A stretch of 49,129 nt of DNA. Source: Saccoglossus kowalevskii. Its lineage: Eukaryota; Hemichordata; Enteropneusta; Harrimaniidae. Positions 1-12,302 of this stretch are shown here, in pieces. Under the pieces are notes generated by a model. That model was not told the DNA's origin. It saw nothing but the letters and a program-made list of their open reading frames with translations, and made no database searches. Positions within the stretch are counted from its first letter, which is position 1. Each line of letters starts with the position of its first letter. The position numbers were made by a program, and so were the translations under genes. Location: contig NW_003116457.1 in assembly GCF_000003605.2 (NCBI RefSeq), positions 156,312-205,440 of the forward strand, given 5' to 3'.

Positions 1-1140
1 CTTTTTAATACGATATCCCAGGTAACAATTCCGAATGAAACTTCCAACTTTGGAATCGCTTTTCACAACTTTGTTGGCAGTTCGTTGTCGATTTTTCTGT
101 TGACTGTTGGGATAATATTTTTATATATGAGGCATTCTCGGAATATTTACTCTATATTTTTGAAATTTAACTGCGGGGTTGTCATTATAATGACTAAGGT
201 TAAATATACAAGCAACTCCGCCAACATTTCCTTCGGTTTTTCCAACTTTGCACGCTGTTTTCTAATATTTTACAGGAAGCTCATGTAAACATTTATAGGC
301 TGCTTGCAACTGGCTTTTATTAAATTTGTCGACTTTATAACGGCGCGTGTCTATACGCCAACAATTTAGGTCATATATGCAAATACATCTAAAAACTGTG
401 CAATGACTTTGCACAATTTTGTAATCACTTTGAACAACTTTGCACGGTGGGTTAACAACGTAGCACCCACTGCGTGCCGACAACTTGTTCATGAAAATTA
501 GAAGGAATTTAGAAAAAAACTTTCCATTAATTAAAAAAGTTAAAAAATTGCCACTATAAATGATTGACATCTCAGTAAGCAAAGCAGGAACGTTGGCTTA
601 TATCTTGTCCATGTGTGTGATGAAACAAAAGAAATAATAATTCAACAGGTTGTTTAGTCAGTGTGTCTCCCATACAAGTACTAACCACGCCCGATTGTGC
701 TTTACTTTAAATATTTGTTGGGCATTAAACAACAGAGCTGCATAGATCATTTGAAATTAAGCCGAATCTACCTTCTAGATTGACCTATAACCTCTTGATA
801 CTTGGAGTAACGCTACAGTAATTTAACAGCAATTTACGAAATATTTATTCACAATCCAAAATGTTCAACTATGGAACTTGTTAATATGATATGACAGGTA
901 CACAGGCAAATGAAACTACCAAATTTGGAATCGCTTTTCACAACTTTGTAAGTAGTTTGTTGTCGGTTCTTTCGGTTGACTGCTGTGATAATCTCTTATG
1001 TATGAGGTTTTTACGGAACATTTTCTTAACTGCGGGCCGGGGTTGTCATGATAATGACTTAGGTTAGGTTAAACTCGAATGAAACTACCAAATTTGGAAT
1101 TGCTTTTCACAACTTCGTAAGTAGTTTGTTGTTGATTGTG
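1..1140. repeat. Imperfect dispersed repeat, three partial copies
   Basis: Bases 1-90, about 868-966 and about 1070-1137 share a diverged block built around the words GAATGAAACT, TTTGGAAT and CGCTTTTCACAACTT. The copies are direct and separated by unrelated AT-rich sequence. I see no coding capacity, terminal repeat or target-site duplication. No gene is recognised in this stretch; the short open frames have no recognisable domain. Confidence 0.55.
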
Positions 1141-1429
1141 TCGGTTACTTTTCACGGTGCGTTAACAGCGTATATCCACTACGTGCCGACAGCATCAACA
1201 ACTTCTTCAGGAAAATTAGAAGGAATTTGCATGCGTTCGTGGGGAGAGTGTGTTTACACCGTCCAATTCAAATGATGGGTTTAACAACATTTCACAAAAT
1301 GTTAATACGTTCATCGCAAAAAAAAAATAAACGCTGAAAGTATTGCAACGGATACCAATACGGTATGTTTAAAGTGTAATATGATTTTGTTTTTGCATAT
1401 TCAACATTAAAGTGGTTTTATGTAACACA

Positions 1430-2160
1430 GGTTATATATCACATCCCAAACATGTGATCTGTCAGTTTAAATTTTAAGCTTCATGAGGCCTACAAGTAGG
1501 TGCATGGGAGACCACCTAGCGACACGAAATCATCTAGCGACACGAGATTGTAAAAAAAAATTGTTAAAAACATTGAAATTCTACATTTCTATAAACATGT
1601 GTTGTTTGTGACTGTGACTATTTTTTCTAGAAAATCGTAATGCACTTAATTTCAATATAATATTGTTGATTATACTGGCAATAGTAGCTTTGATCTGATG
1701 AAAAGAAAATACAAAGTTGTAAAATGCGATTTGAAAGTTGGTAGATTTGTTTGCAGTGGTTGTCCTACCAAACCCAGCATCTAAAAGCAGATAAATTAAT
1801 CATCGAAATCTTAGTAGTTGAGTTGTCTTTCCAAAAACCCGTAGGGGAAAGTTCAAAGAAGCAATGACAAGCTTGATAAACGACCCACAAATTATCGTTC
1901 GAAGCATGTAGAGGTAAATGGTCAATTTTCAAACATACAAACTCCATCAGTTTGAAACATTTCCGAACATTAAATGGACGCTGAATTGATTTAATTTCAG
2001 CAGACCCCATTAGCAGTGCGGACATGTGATCCCCCATTTTGAAATGGTAAGCTTCATTTAACCTACAAGTACCTACATGGAAGACCACTGAAGAAATCAC
2101 CAAGCGGCACTGCATTTGTTTTCACACACAATGAATTTCTATATTAATGTTCAATTATGT
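1430..2160. repeat. Copies of an unclassified dispersed repeat family
   Basis: Characteristic blocks here are ACAAAGTTGTAAAATGCGAT (about 1711), GTTCGAAGCATG (about 1899), GAAACATTTCCGAACATTAA (about 1955) and CCTACAAGTACCTACATGG (about 2062). The same blocks recur in the same order at about 6.9-7.3 kb, with partial copies near 3.28 kb, 7.5 kb and 7.85 kb. The block at 1430-1600 is a partial copy of the 3' portion. No reading frame is conserved between copies, so this is probably a non-autonomous element or the decayed end of a larger one. Confidence 0.6.
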
Positions 2161-2363
2161 GTGTTATTTGTAACTTTGTCGAGGACTATTTTTCTTGATT
2201 ATCGTATCTGATCCCGTGTTTGCCACCCACTGATTATTTCTCATTAATATATAGTTTCATGGACTCTCTGTTAATGTACCTATCTAATATTTCCAAAGTA
2301 CTTCTATTTGGCGAGTTGTCGGCCTGGACAGACTTTTTGTTAACGCTGGTAATTAAACACACT

Positions 2364-2533
2364 ATGGCCGCCAGGCCATTAGTGACTGTCACCGTAGCTC
2401 GTACGAATACGACGGCGATTCCTACTAAAAACAATACTATTACCATCGTGGACGACCTGTTACAGACGCTGGAAATTATTAAGACTATACATGAAGCGAC
2501 GGATAATGGTCACTATGTATATTGTGTACGAAC
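2364..2533 (+). CDS. Possible orphan exon, product unknown
   Basis: An ATG (MAARPLVTV...) opens a frame of about 57 codons, rich in Thr, Val and Ile, that runs into a good donor (AC|GTAAGT) at 2533/2534. Composition looks coding rather than random. I do not recognise the protein. A possible next exon after the acceptor at 2890 (TTYFWSY-like aromatic and hydrophobic frame, stop near 3000) does not match in phase. It may be part of a real but unassembled gene or a relic. Confidence 0.2.
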
Positions 2534-3159
2534 GTAAGTGGATTATGGCAAGTACCATTGAGTCAAAAAGAACACATCGTTTTGTTATTAGAACAACGTA
2601 TCGATAATGACGGTTAAGGCTATGAAGTTCGATGACTCAGCCGATCATTCATAAGAGTTTCTTTTTTTTAAATCTACCGACTTTTGTTGATGATGTGGTT
2701 TTGGAAGACAGGCTTCTACATTTTAGAAGTTCATAGCGCGATTATTAGTAAACCCAACAAAGGATTCCTAGTATTCAAGATGATTTGTTGAACTACCCAA
2801 TGACGTAAAGCCATTATCATACGCATTGAAATTGGTTGTGCATAACGACCAAACTAAAGTGTGCAACAATCGTTTGAGTGACACACACAGTATCCACCAG
2901 TGTCCGTCTTATATATGAAACATATGCAGTATTTCTGGTCATACACTCTGAACGTAGCTGTGGAAATTGCCGGTGCCATATATGTGCGTCACCAGCGAAA
3001 ATGATCGAAGCAACGAGACTGTTGGGATTGAAACAGACAGCTGAACGCGTTCGTGATACTCACACTGAAATACCTCCAACGAACATTACACAACAACACC
3101 AAGAACAACTCTGACAAGACCTGTCATACGATTGCGAAAATGACAACAATTGCCCAGTG

Positions 3160-5380
3160 ATACCTGACCAAGAAACCACCACACAACCGTGCTAGTCCGG
3201 CACATATGCTTCCTATGAGTCTGGTTCAGTAAATATGGAGGTATTAAGCCTAGTATCGTTGAATATGTTGAAAAGAACGTACAAAGTTGTAAAAAGCGAT
3301 TTGAAAGTTGGTAGATTTATTTGCATGATTGTCCTACCATACACTGTAGTTAAAATATAGAGAAATCAATCAAAAGTCACGTTAAAGCCAAGTACAACGT
3401 GTAATGTTAGTAAATTGACAACATTAACGTGACTGATGTTGTGTTTTTACTTCCTAGGTTTAGAACTCGTTCTAATCACAGTGTAAAGCCTGCGTATTGC
3501 TATTGAGAGGGCCACTCACAGAACTCACACTTGACAGGGGATTCTTTCACTGCCAGAATGGGGTAGACAAGACAATAGTATTGGAAATGATACACCAACA
3601 CATACACCAAAATATCAAGCTAAAGCTCCTGGTTTTAATACCTCTCAAAGTACAAAAGCACAGAAAAATACAATGAATAAATTCACTAAAATAGGGGACT
3701 GCCTAGGAAGTTGTGCGTTGAGGATAACTCATAGTTCCGGGATATTGAAATGGCTTCTGCAACACAACGATAAGAAATACAGGAGTCGTGTTTGCAGAGG
3801 AAAGCTATTATTCTGGAGGGCACCACTGATAGAAGAAGATGGCAGAGCAGTTCATATAAATTACACAGAATGATGGTTGAAGCCTGTATCACTTGTCTAT
3901 CACAATATCGCAGCAGCAACACACAAAGTATTTCATGGTCCACAACTGTCTTCAGTCTAGCCAATTTATAGACATAAGTTGCCCAGATTCAGGTACACCA
4001 CCAGGGTTTCCACATGAGCCAATCGTAACGTGGTCCTGCTAGCAGCTGTCCCACGTAGGCAAGTCAGTAACTGAGTTAGTATGAAAAAGTATAAATTGAG
4101 AAAATCATGACATATTATCAAGTTAAAAAAGAAAACACATAGTATTCAATGTAGCTAATACAAGTCGTATAACAGTGAATTGGAACAGCATGGCTACATT
4201 AATTACATACAGTAATACTGAACTCGCAATAAATTGAAGTTTACAATACAAGTCAAGTCAACTTACCACACTGGGAAATCTAGAGCTGAACTAGAAAATG
4301 GACTGAGCTATTTTGTAACAACGATTGATAACAGTTAATAAATAAACGAATTTGTATATAGTGTTTCCAACACTTGCAATTGCACGACCTTTGTGGTCAT
4401 ACGTGTGAAAAGGTATCCCTATCTCTCAACTTTTCTTCGTGCTCTCTTCACTATAAATGATGTTTCGTCTAGAGACATGTCGATATTTGGCTAGTATGAT
4501 TAGGTGAATTGCCTTGTAAGGCATAAATTAAATATAAAATATTACAAAATCATTTAAATGTATTTTAGTTAGAAATTAATTTCAATAGCGTTCTCCACTG
4601 TGTCTGGTTAAATGTGGTTTGGGCCGTTGGTTGTGTTTTTTAATTCACAATGCTTCGCATCTTTCTTATATGGATTTTGCTATTTTTTTTGTTTTGACGT
4701 TGACGTGGATAGTTTCGTTTATTTCACTCTTGTTTCCTTTTCAAATTTAAAGCTTTTTTCAGGTGTCTTCTGTTTCATGTCGTTCCAGTAATCCGCAAAA
4801 TTCGTCAGTGCCGCCCGAAGTATGTACCTGTACGCAATATTAAGACAAAGAAAAGTCGCTCTACAAATTTCGTGATACAACAAAGACCGGCCACGTGGTC
4901 AATACTCGTTCGCCATGGAATATACTTGACATTGATTTGATAAGTAGACCCTATTATTATTGTACGTAGAGTATCTCATTGTAATGTAACTTTATTTATA
5001 TATTTGAGTTGTGTAAATTCATTTATATGTTTATGATCATACTACTATAAATGATATGAGAATATATTATCTCATACATTTGTGTGATTATTTATTAATA
5101 GTTCAACCCAGGAAACATAGGGGAATTTGTCCACCCTTGGCTCTTAGTTGAAATGTCAAATGTCAAGACTTACATTTAGGTGATCTCGACATAGTGTTCC
5201 TTTGATAAGGTAAGAGTTCTAACATTTGATGTCACCAACCCGTAAATAAACTGCAAGGGTATTGATGCTGATATTTTTTAGCTTCAAGGGGTTCGATCTA
5301 ATGTTGTGTTTTTACAACATCCAGCCACCTTGCATTCCCATTTGTATGTATATAACTCACTGTTGTGACGCTTCATCAAA
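3160..5380. other. Spacer with no recognised gene
   Basis: AT-rich sequence. A 66-codon open frame at 3673-3873 (plus) has no domain I recognise. A partial copy of the dispersed repeat lies near 3.27-3.34 kb. I see no RNA gene or transposon end here. Confidence 0.4.
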
Positions 5381-5389
5381 CAATCGAAA

Positions 5390-6500
5390 CACAGTTCCAG
5401 TTACACAAGCTTGAACTGACATCCCTGGAAAAGTGGAGCATTGACTAAAGTAATGTCCCTCACTACTTTTAGGACATTCAATACTTAAACTTGCCCTAGA
5501 TTGTGAGGTAGCTTCAGTGTCAGTTGGTGTCTTTGTTGAAAAGGACTGCTTTGTCTTGGGCTTATTGTTATAGTTGCTAGACTTGAACTTGAGAAAGAAC
5601 CATATCTAAGTTGATTGCCAAAAACTGGATCGGCTGCTTTTAGTTTCAATCATATCCAACACGTCGTCCAGCTTTGGTGGACGTCGAGACTCTGTTATTT
5701 TAAAGTTTATTGTCAACCATATTCGTTTCATCTGACAATTTCTCAACTATACTCTGCAGTGTGCGTCTAGAATTCAATTCATACTCACACTTCATGTCTC
5801 GCTGTATATTTCTACAGCTACGTAAGGTATCAGCAAGACTCTGTAACTTGTTATTATCTCTAATCTTCTTATAGTTGAGGACCCATACTTGAGCTACCGT
5901 GTATTGGCCTCCAAAACGCTTTCTCAGTATAGTCAGTCTTTATAGGAGGTTTGTACAGTGAGAAATGGCATTCCTAGCTCGGCCGACTGTGTAGCCTAGT
6001 GAGTTTTCCTTCACTTGACACTATGTCTTTATGGGTCGCCATCAAACTTGATTAGATCAGCTGGTAGTAGTCATATAGAATAATGATGCATCTTGTATAG
6101 TTACGTTGTCTTGATAAATCTCACATAGATGACATTGTGAGTGGAGACATTGGTGGGCTCTGATCAGGAGTTGATCTGCATTACAGAGATATAAACAACT
6201 ATTTGCTGAACCAGGTACCACACCAGGTCTTTGTGTTGAATTCCCCATAACTCTGAAGCTTTTTCCCAAAATCTTCATTTCTTTCTCTATTTTATATCTC
6301 TGAGTTTGAAGTTTAGTGTGCATGAGTGTTTCCTGTTGTGCTATAAATTGAATGAAATTATGTTTCTCCATGCTTTTCAGTTCTTGTACGTCTTGGACAT
6401 CAATAGAGAGTTGATCGGCTAAATGTGAATCGCAAATGTGAATTTGTGCGTGGTATTTATCATCCGGATTGTTTTGTAAGGTTTGTTTAGCCACTGAATC
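5390..6500 (-). pseudogene. Broken BEL/Pao-type retroelement gag-like region
   Basis: Read on the minus strand, the stretch resembles the gag-like DUF1759 region of BEL/Pao LTR retrotransposons. From 5' to 3' it holds a 145-codon coiled segment (6494-6057), a short FDGDP motif (about 6035), a KRFGGQYTVAQVWVL segment (about 5925-5880), a polar helical segment (5870-5760), and a zinc-knuckle-like C-H-C cluster (5476-5438, residues CPKSSEGHYFSQC) in which the second Cys is replaced. Stops and frame changes separate these parts, so it cannot be translated as one protein. No protease, reverse transcriptase or LTR is recognised beside it. The family call rests on motif order. Confidence 0.6.
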
Positions 6501-6879
6501 CTTGAGGTCACCTGAGACTAACTATCTTTCTTATAACCAAATCTGTAAAATACAATTTGAAAGTTCGTAGATTTGTTTGCATCTTTAAATTACGCGGTTG
6601 TAGTATGTTTCTTTGAAAATTAAGTTACAGCACGATAAAATATATCTTCACAAAACAGAAAACGGTTTCAGAACAAAATGCCTAAAAGATATGCCTCATA
6701 ATTAATTAAAAGCTGGAGTAATTAATCAACAGGCTCCTATGTATTACCAAATTGTCATACAAGTACAATGTATAATGTTAAGAAAAGCGATAGAAAGGTT
6801 GAAATTGGTTATTATATCAAACCCCAAAGTAAAGGGCAGTGTGAGAACAATATTAACAGACGGCAATATGAACTGAACG

Positions 6880-7900
6880 TATAATATCAAAAACATAACA
6901 TACAAAGTTGTGTAAAGCGATTGAAAAGTTTTTTGGTAACTTGTCGTAAGGGATAGTTCGGAGAAGCGATGAAGTAGACTAGTAAACGACCCTCAAATAG
7001 TAAGATCATTGTTCGAAGCATGAATTGGTTATAAGTCAAATTTAAAGGCGCCATCAATATCAGTTTGAAACATTTTCAAATATTGAATGGGGACAAATAG
7101 AGTCAAATTTATCATACCCCTATAGCACAGTGGTCATGTGATCGGCCAGTTTGAAATGTCAAGCTTTATTTGGCCTGCAAGTACATGCATTGGGGACGAC
7201 CAAAGAAATCACCTAGCAGCTTTATTTTTTTTCTATTTTGAAAAACACATTGAAATTCTACATTTCAATTTAAAAGAATGAGAAAATTGACAGCGAGTCA
7301 TGACCTCATCTGACGAAAAGCTGGACTATCTGTAATGACTAATGCTTATTTCTGGGGTTGAATCTGATGTCTGTATGTGTACGTGTTAGCAGCTAAGCGT
7401 GTCAAAGATCCACGAACACAACGCTATGTTCATAGCCATATCGTTCAAAGCATATATGGGTCAAATGTCAAACGCCAAAAATACAAGCGCCATCAATGTC
7501 AGTTTGAAACATTTCCGAACATTAAATGGATGCAAATTAGATTCTAATTAAGAAGACTCCTTTAGCAGTGTGGCCATGTGGTCGACAGTCCAATATTTAC
7601 AGACGGCTATACAAGCACAATGTATATTGTTAAAAAAATAGCATAAACAATTGCGAAAAGCGATAGAAAATTTGGTAGATTTGATTGTAAATTTTACCTA
7701 AGTGAATTTTGCGAAAGTGAAAGTCCAATATTAACAGACGACCATTTGAATTTAACATATGATATCGTACAATAGTTGAAAACGATTGAAAGTTGTTTTA
7801 TTTGTATGGTAACTTGATCCATGTGGTAGAACTTTCACACCCGTAGGGGGGAAGTTCAAAGAAGCTATGAAACGACTGGTAAATGACCCTCGAATTGTCA
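6880..7900. repeat. Second cluster of the dispersed repeat seen at 1.4-2.1 kb
   Basis: About 6955-7270 matches 1840-2160 block by block: CGACCCTCAAAT, GTTCGAAGCATG, GAAACATTTTCAAATATT, GTCATGTGATC, CCTGCAAGTACATGCAT. Partial copies follow at 7435-7590 and 7840-7900. The copies differ at many positions, so the insertions are old. No coding frame is seen. Confidence 0.6.
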
Positions 7901-8216
7901 AAATTTCGAAATTGAATCGTCCTATAACGTATCTTTCCTCCGATATAGATGACCCTCACCCTACGCCAATTAATCCACGAACACTGCTATCAACTATGAT
8001 GAACGTTCTGAACCAACTTTCGGCAACTGAGATGATCTAGCGAAACTTTAGACTTGTATATCAAAATTACAGCAGCAGTGCTTGCGATGCAGATAGACTG
8101 CAGAATAGCTGCCTTATATACACTAGCAGCATCAATTAACGGACAAACGTAATGAATGTAATAAAAGTTGGAGACATTTTGCTGGTTCAAAATAACAATG
8201 AACGACGCATTAACTG

Positions 8217-8720
8217 CAGGGGGACATACCAATAGTCAAATAATACCTATTAGGACTTACTGCAGCCCCAGTTTCATGTGTGGACAACAAAACAACGTTC
8301 AAGTCGTTGCATTTGCAAGATCCGTAATTTAAATGGTTGACTATTTCATTGGTCATATACTTATAGTTAGAACTTAAAATTACTTCACGTTTATAATCTG
8401 GCTTAATTTCTATGATCATATGATTTTCGCCGCCGGGGAATGTTGAAAAACCATTTTCGAGCTCGAGACAACTTTTGGATTCTCAGTAGAAACAGTTATT
8501 CAATCGCAAATTGTGAGATAAGGTTTTGACATGACTGAAACAGGCAAGAAATAACACAAATAGACCATGTTGTCTTACCTCGGGAAAACAAATCCATCAC
8601 ATCATAATTGAATACACTGAATAGATTTACTAAACCCTGCAAGGTATTACTGTAACTGTAACTTATGCATACGTGTTTATTTGTTCCGAGAGCTGTTCGT
8701 CTCATCGTAAATACTTGCAT
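8217..8720 (-). CDS. Unrecognised protein, possible two-exon fragment
   Basis: On the minus strand an ATG at 8720 opens a frame (MQVFTMRRTALG...) that reaches a strong donor, CGAG|GTAAGA, near 8577. An acceptor (TTTCTACTGAG) near 8481 continues in phase (ESKSCLELENGF...) into EIKPDYKREVILSS and on to a second strong donor, GCTGCA|GTAAGT, at about 8257. Two good splice sites with matching phase favour a real gene. The next exon is uncertain: a hydrophobic frame at 8232-7990 lies in a phase that does not join. I recognise no family. It could be an incomplete gene or a pseudogene. Confidence 0.35.
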
Positions 8721-9007
8721 ATGAATTTATTTCATCATTATATGTCCTATAGTTTACGGCTAGAGCATTTTCTATATTACACATCCATTAATACTAACAC
8801 AAACAAATCACATAACCAAGTAAATATTTATTACCAAATATTATAAATATAAGTGTATAATGTTTCGAAAAATAAATAAAAAGACCTGGACTGGGTTCTG
8901 GAAACAGAAAAGTCATCTGGGCGGTACCTCTCACTCGAGGTGGGTGAAAGGTTGTTCAGGATTATTATATAGACTGTTCAACACAGGTGTAGACCGGGGA
9001 GTGAGTC

Positions 9008-10640
9008 ATGTTTCTTGTCTTCGATAATGCTTTTATTCACTATGGGACATGTACGCCAATTTTATTTTTGAATTGTCCGTTTACAACACAGGTTCTACAC
9101 AAACAATATATGGACATTAAACACGCAGTATTCTTAAATCCTCTACCCGCATTATTAATAGACTATGTATCTACTATAATCCTGAACTATCTAGTCACTT
9201 TATTTATTTTATTACTCGAAACTGATTCACGCCTGATTCATGAACCGTGTAACCCTAATTCGTGGTCCAATTTATTCACCATATTCCTGAACTGTCTTTC
9301 CACATTTATTATGAGTTGTTTACTCATCATATGCCTTCACTGTTTACACACCTTAATCATAAGCTGTGTACAAACACTGTGCTTTATTTCAACTCAATTG
9401 CTAGATAATCTGCCCACCCTCCTCCTGGATATTCCACACACCCGAATCTTTGGCTGTATACCCAGCCTTATTCTGAACTAAGCACGTACCATATCCCCGC
9501 ACAGACTGTCGACCGTGTCCTAGGACTATTTAATCACCTTATTCCTGGACAGTGAACCTATTTTATTTATGGTCAATCTCACCTGGGCTTTCTATTCACA
9601 GTATTTCTGACGACAATTAAACCTGTCATGAACTCTCCCAATTCCTAACTGGTTACCTGGCACATTTCAGAAACTGTCTACCCTCCAATTCCTAACTGGA
9701 TACTTGGTATATTTCTGAACTGTATACCCTCCCTATTCCTAACTGGCTACCCGGCATATTTCTGAGCTATCTACCCTCCCAGTTCCTAACTGGCTACCTG
9801 GCATATTTCAGAAACTGTCTACCCTCCCGATTTCTAACTAATCACCTAGCATATTTCAGAAACTATCTACCCTCCAATTCCTAACTGGCTAACCGGCATA
9901 TTTCTGAGCTGTCTACCCTCCCAATTTTTAACTGGTTACCTGGCATATTTCAGAAACTGTCTACTCTCCCAATTCCTAACTGGTTACCTGGCATATTTCA
10001 GAAACTATCAACCCTCCAATTCCTAACTGGCTACCTGGCATATTTCTGAACTGTCTACCCTCCCGATTCCTAACTGGTTACCTAGCATATTTCTAAGCTG
10101 TCTACCCTCCCGATTCCTAACTGGCTACCTGGCATATTTCTGAACTGTTTACCCTCCCGTTTCCTAACTGGCTACCCGACATATTTCTGAGCTGTCTACC
10201 CTCCTAATTCCTAACTGGCTACCTGACATATTTCTGAGCTGTCTATCCTCACAATTTCCAACTGGCTACCCGGCATATTTCTGAACTGTCTACCCTCCCG
10301 ATTCCTAACTGGCTACCTGGCATATTTCAGAAACTGTCTATCCTCCAATTTCTGACTGGCTAGCTAGCATATTTCTGAACTGTCTACCCTCCAATTCCTA
10401 ATTGGCTGCCCGACATATTTCTGAGCTGTCTATCCTCTCAATTTCTAACTGGTTAACCGGCATAATTCTGAACTGTCTACCCTCCCGATACCTAACTTGC
10501 TACCTTGTATATTTGACACAGTTAACCTATCCTACCTGCTATCCAGCATATTCCCAGGCAATCTAGAAACCTTATTTTTATACCGTCTACCCAGTATATA
10601 CCTGAACAATCTATCCATCCCACTGTTGATTATTGTTTCC
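9008..10640 (+). repeat. Satellite: diverged 24-bp monomers around a 47-bp dimer core
   Basis: From about 9060 to 9630 the DNA is a string of diverged 24-bp units of the type CTGTNTACNCANNTTATTCCTGAA. From about 9633 to 10500 this becomes 18-19 much more uniform 47-bp units, each made of a 23-bp half (CTGTCTACCCTCCCAATTCC + TAA) and a 24-bp half (CTGGCTACCTGGCATATTTC + TGAA). From 10500 to about 10640 single diverged units return. The 157-codon open frame at 9008-9481 is the translation of the 24-bp units and shows an 8-residue period of Leu/Ile/Cys-rich segments; it is unlikely to be a gene. Confidence 0.85.
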
Positions 10641-10819
10641 TACGACTTCCAATATAAAATGCTGTATACAATACTATCCATAGCAATTATATTGTAAAGC
10701 TTGAAATCATATAAACTTTGTGTTTTCTAGTAATTTACAGGACAACAAAGTACAAGTTCACATAACAGGTTCTAATTCGCAAATATATTACGACATATCT
10801 AAGTCTGATTCGTTGATAA

Positions 10820-10825
10820 TTTAAT
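10820..10825 (-). promoter_or_regulatory. Candidate poly(A) signal of the PARP14-like gene
   Basis: ATTAAA on the minus strand, about 235 bases beyond the TAA stop at 11058. It is the nearest canonical-type hexamer I found downstream. Position is plausible but unproved. Confidence 0.35.
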
Positions 10826-11057
10826 GATTTCATTACGATGGCATGTATATATTAATCCATCAGTATCGATTCATGGGAAGTCTAACCGCTAATATGTTGT
10901 TTCTGTGAGCACTTCACAATATGATGGTGAGTTGATTAACACAACATTGTATGAAATTTGTGTGTGAGTGGGAGAGTGGATGTGTGCTCGTGTGCGTGTA
11001 CTGTTTATGTCTAACAGGGTTTCCGTCTGATTTGATAAAGTCCTTTTGTTCTGCCTA

Positions 11058-12302
11058 TTATGCGACTGTGAATGTGATTATATAGTCCGGATATGCCTGG
11101 TAATCATAGAAAACAGTAAACGCTTGTGGGTTGTTAACATTATCAGTCACCGAATCATAACGATCAGCTTGGTTAGATCCTTTTGGTGGTGGTGCCCGTA
11201 GTTCTTTGGAACCTTGGGTGTATTCGCCAACAAGAACTCGAGCTTCGAACATCCACTTCTGACCATTGCTATCTTTCGGAGAATATCTGTCTTGCATAGA
11301 GTATTCTGAGTTGATGGCAAAGTAACAGCCCTTCCCATACCAAGTCCCAGCTGTAAACACAAACATACATTATTGAGGGGCTGTATCTAGATAGACTCAC
11401 TGTCTAGACAGGTTTAACCAGTAACTTGCGCACTTATAAATTTACAACAATAGATGTATACATGAATATGTAGTTAGACTCTCCTCACCTGCATCTCCAG
11501 CATAGGATCTGTTAAAGCCATCATGCGCAATGCTGATCACAGAGTCCGCCCTGGTACCATGATATAGTGTCCATTCATTCTGTATTCTGTACATAGAGAA
11601 CATACGTTGCAGTATGAAAACTGTTTAAAATGATTTAGCATTGAATATATGCAAGTACACTCATAAACGTGTATTGTATTAACAGTGTCATATTACATCA
11701 AGACATTATAAGGCACGTGACCACATGTCATTACAATTACTACTACTGTTACATGCGGCCCAGTTAATTACATCCAATGTCTTACATATTCATGTGATCA
11801 TCGGCATTAAAATTTTAAATACCAGGTCAAAGAATGTTCCGTGCTACTCTTTTTGGCGCAATCAAATATGACTGTCAAATTACTACCTATCACTAATAAA
11901 TTAAAATAATTTTAAAATGCCTAGTATGCACTCACATTCAAAGAAAAAAAAACTTCCTTTAATTTAAGGGAAATTTATTTGAGGGTAACGGGAAGGAGGT
12001 TGATTAGTGGTCTTGTCCAATTAGACATTCAGTCATACAATAATTAGCGACAATGACGGATACTACTCACAACTTATTTTTATCTTCAAATGTTCTTTTC
12101 TTGATGGAGTATTGCTCGTATAATTGACGATTTTGTATACGTTGAATATTGTCCACACTTTTAAGCTTTTTAGCTGTTGAATTACGAAACCTTGTTTCAA
12201 CATCTTTGTATTCTTGTGTAGATGAACTTAACGGCACCAAATGAGGTTTATCAACGCGAAGGTCTTTCGGCATTTCTGTCCAATGTTTTGGAAACGCAAT
12301 AC
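11058..12302 (-). other. PARP14: PARP catalytic (ART) domain (exons 24-26)
   Basis: Starts at GIAFPKHWTEMP and ends the protein. The NAD-binding signatures are YHGTRADSVISIAHDGF (catalytic His about residue 1610) and YGKGCYFA (Tyr about 1643). The third triad position, in YPDYIITF near residue 1724, is Ile in place of the Glu of polymerising PARPs, giving an H-Y-I triad as in PARP10-like mono-transferases. All regions expected for an active mono-ART are present. Confidence 0.85.

Noticed and set aside
7990-8232. Hydrophobic 80-codon minus-strand frame as third exon of the 8.2-8.7-kb frame
   Set aside because: The only nearby intron would be 47 bases and would join out of phase, so the link is not supported.
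9633-10500. Regular array that could be taken for a CRISPR locus
   Set aside because: The 47-bp units are contiguous and similar along their whole length. There are no unique spacers and no cas genes, and the DNA is animal.
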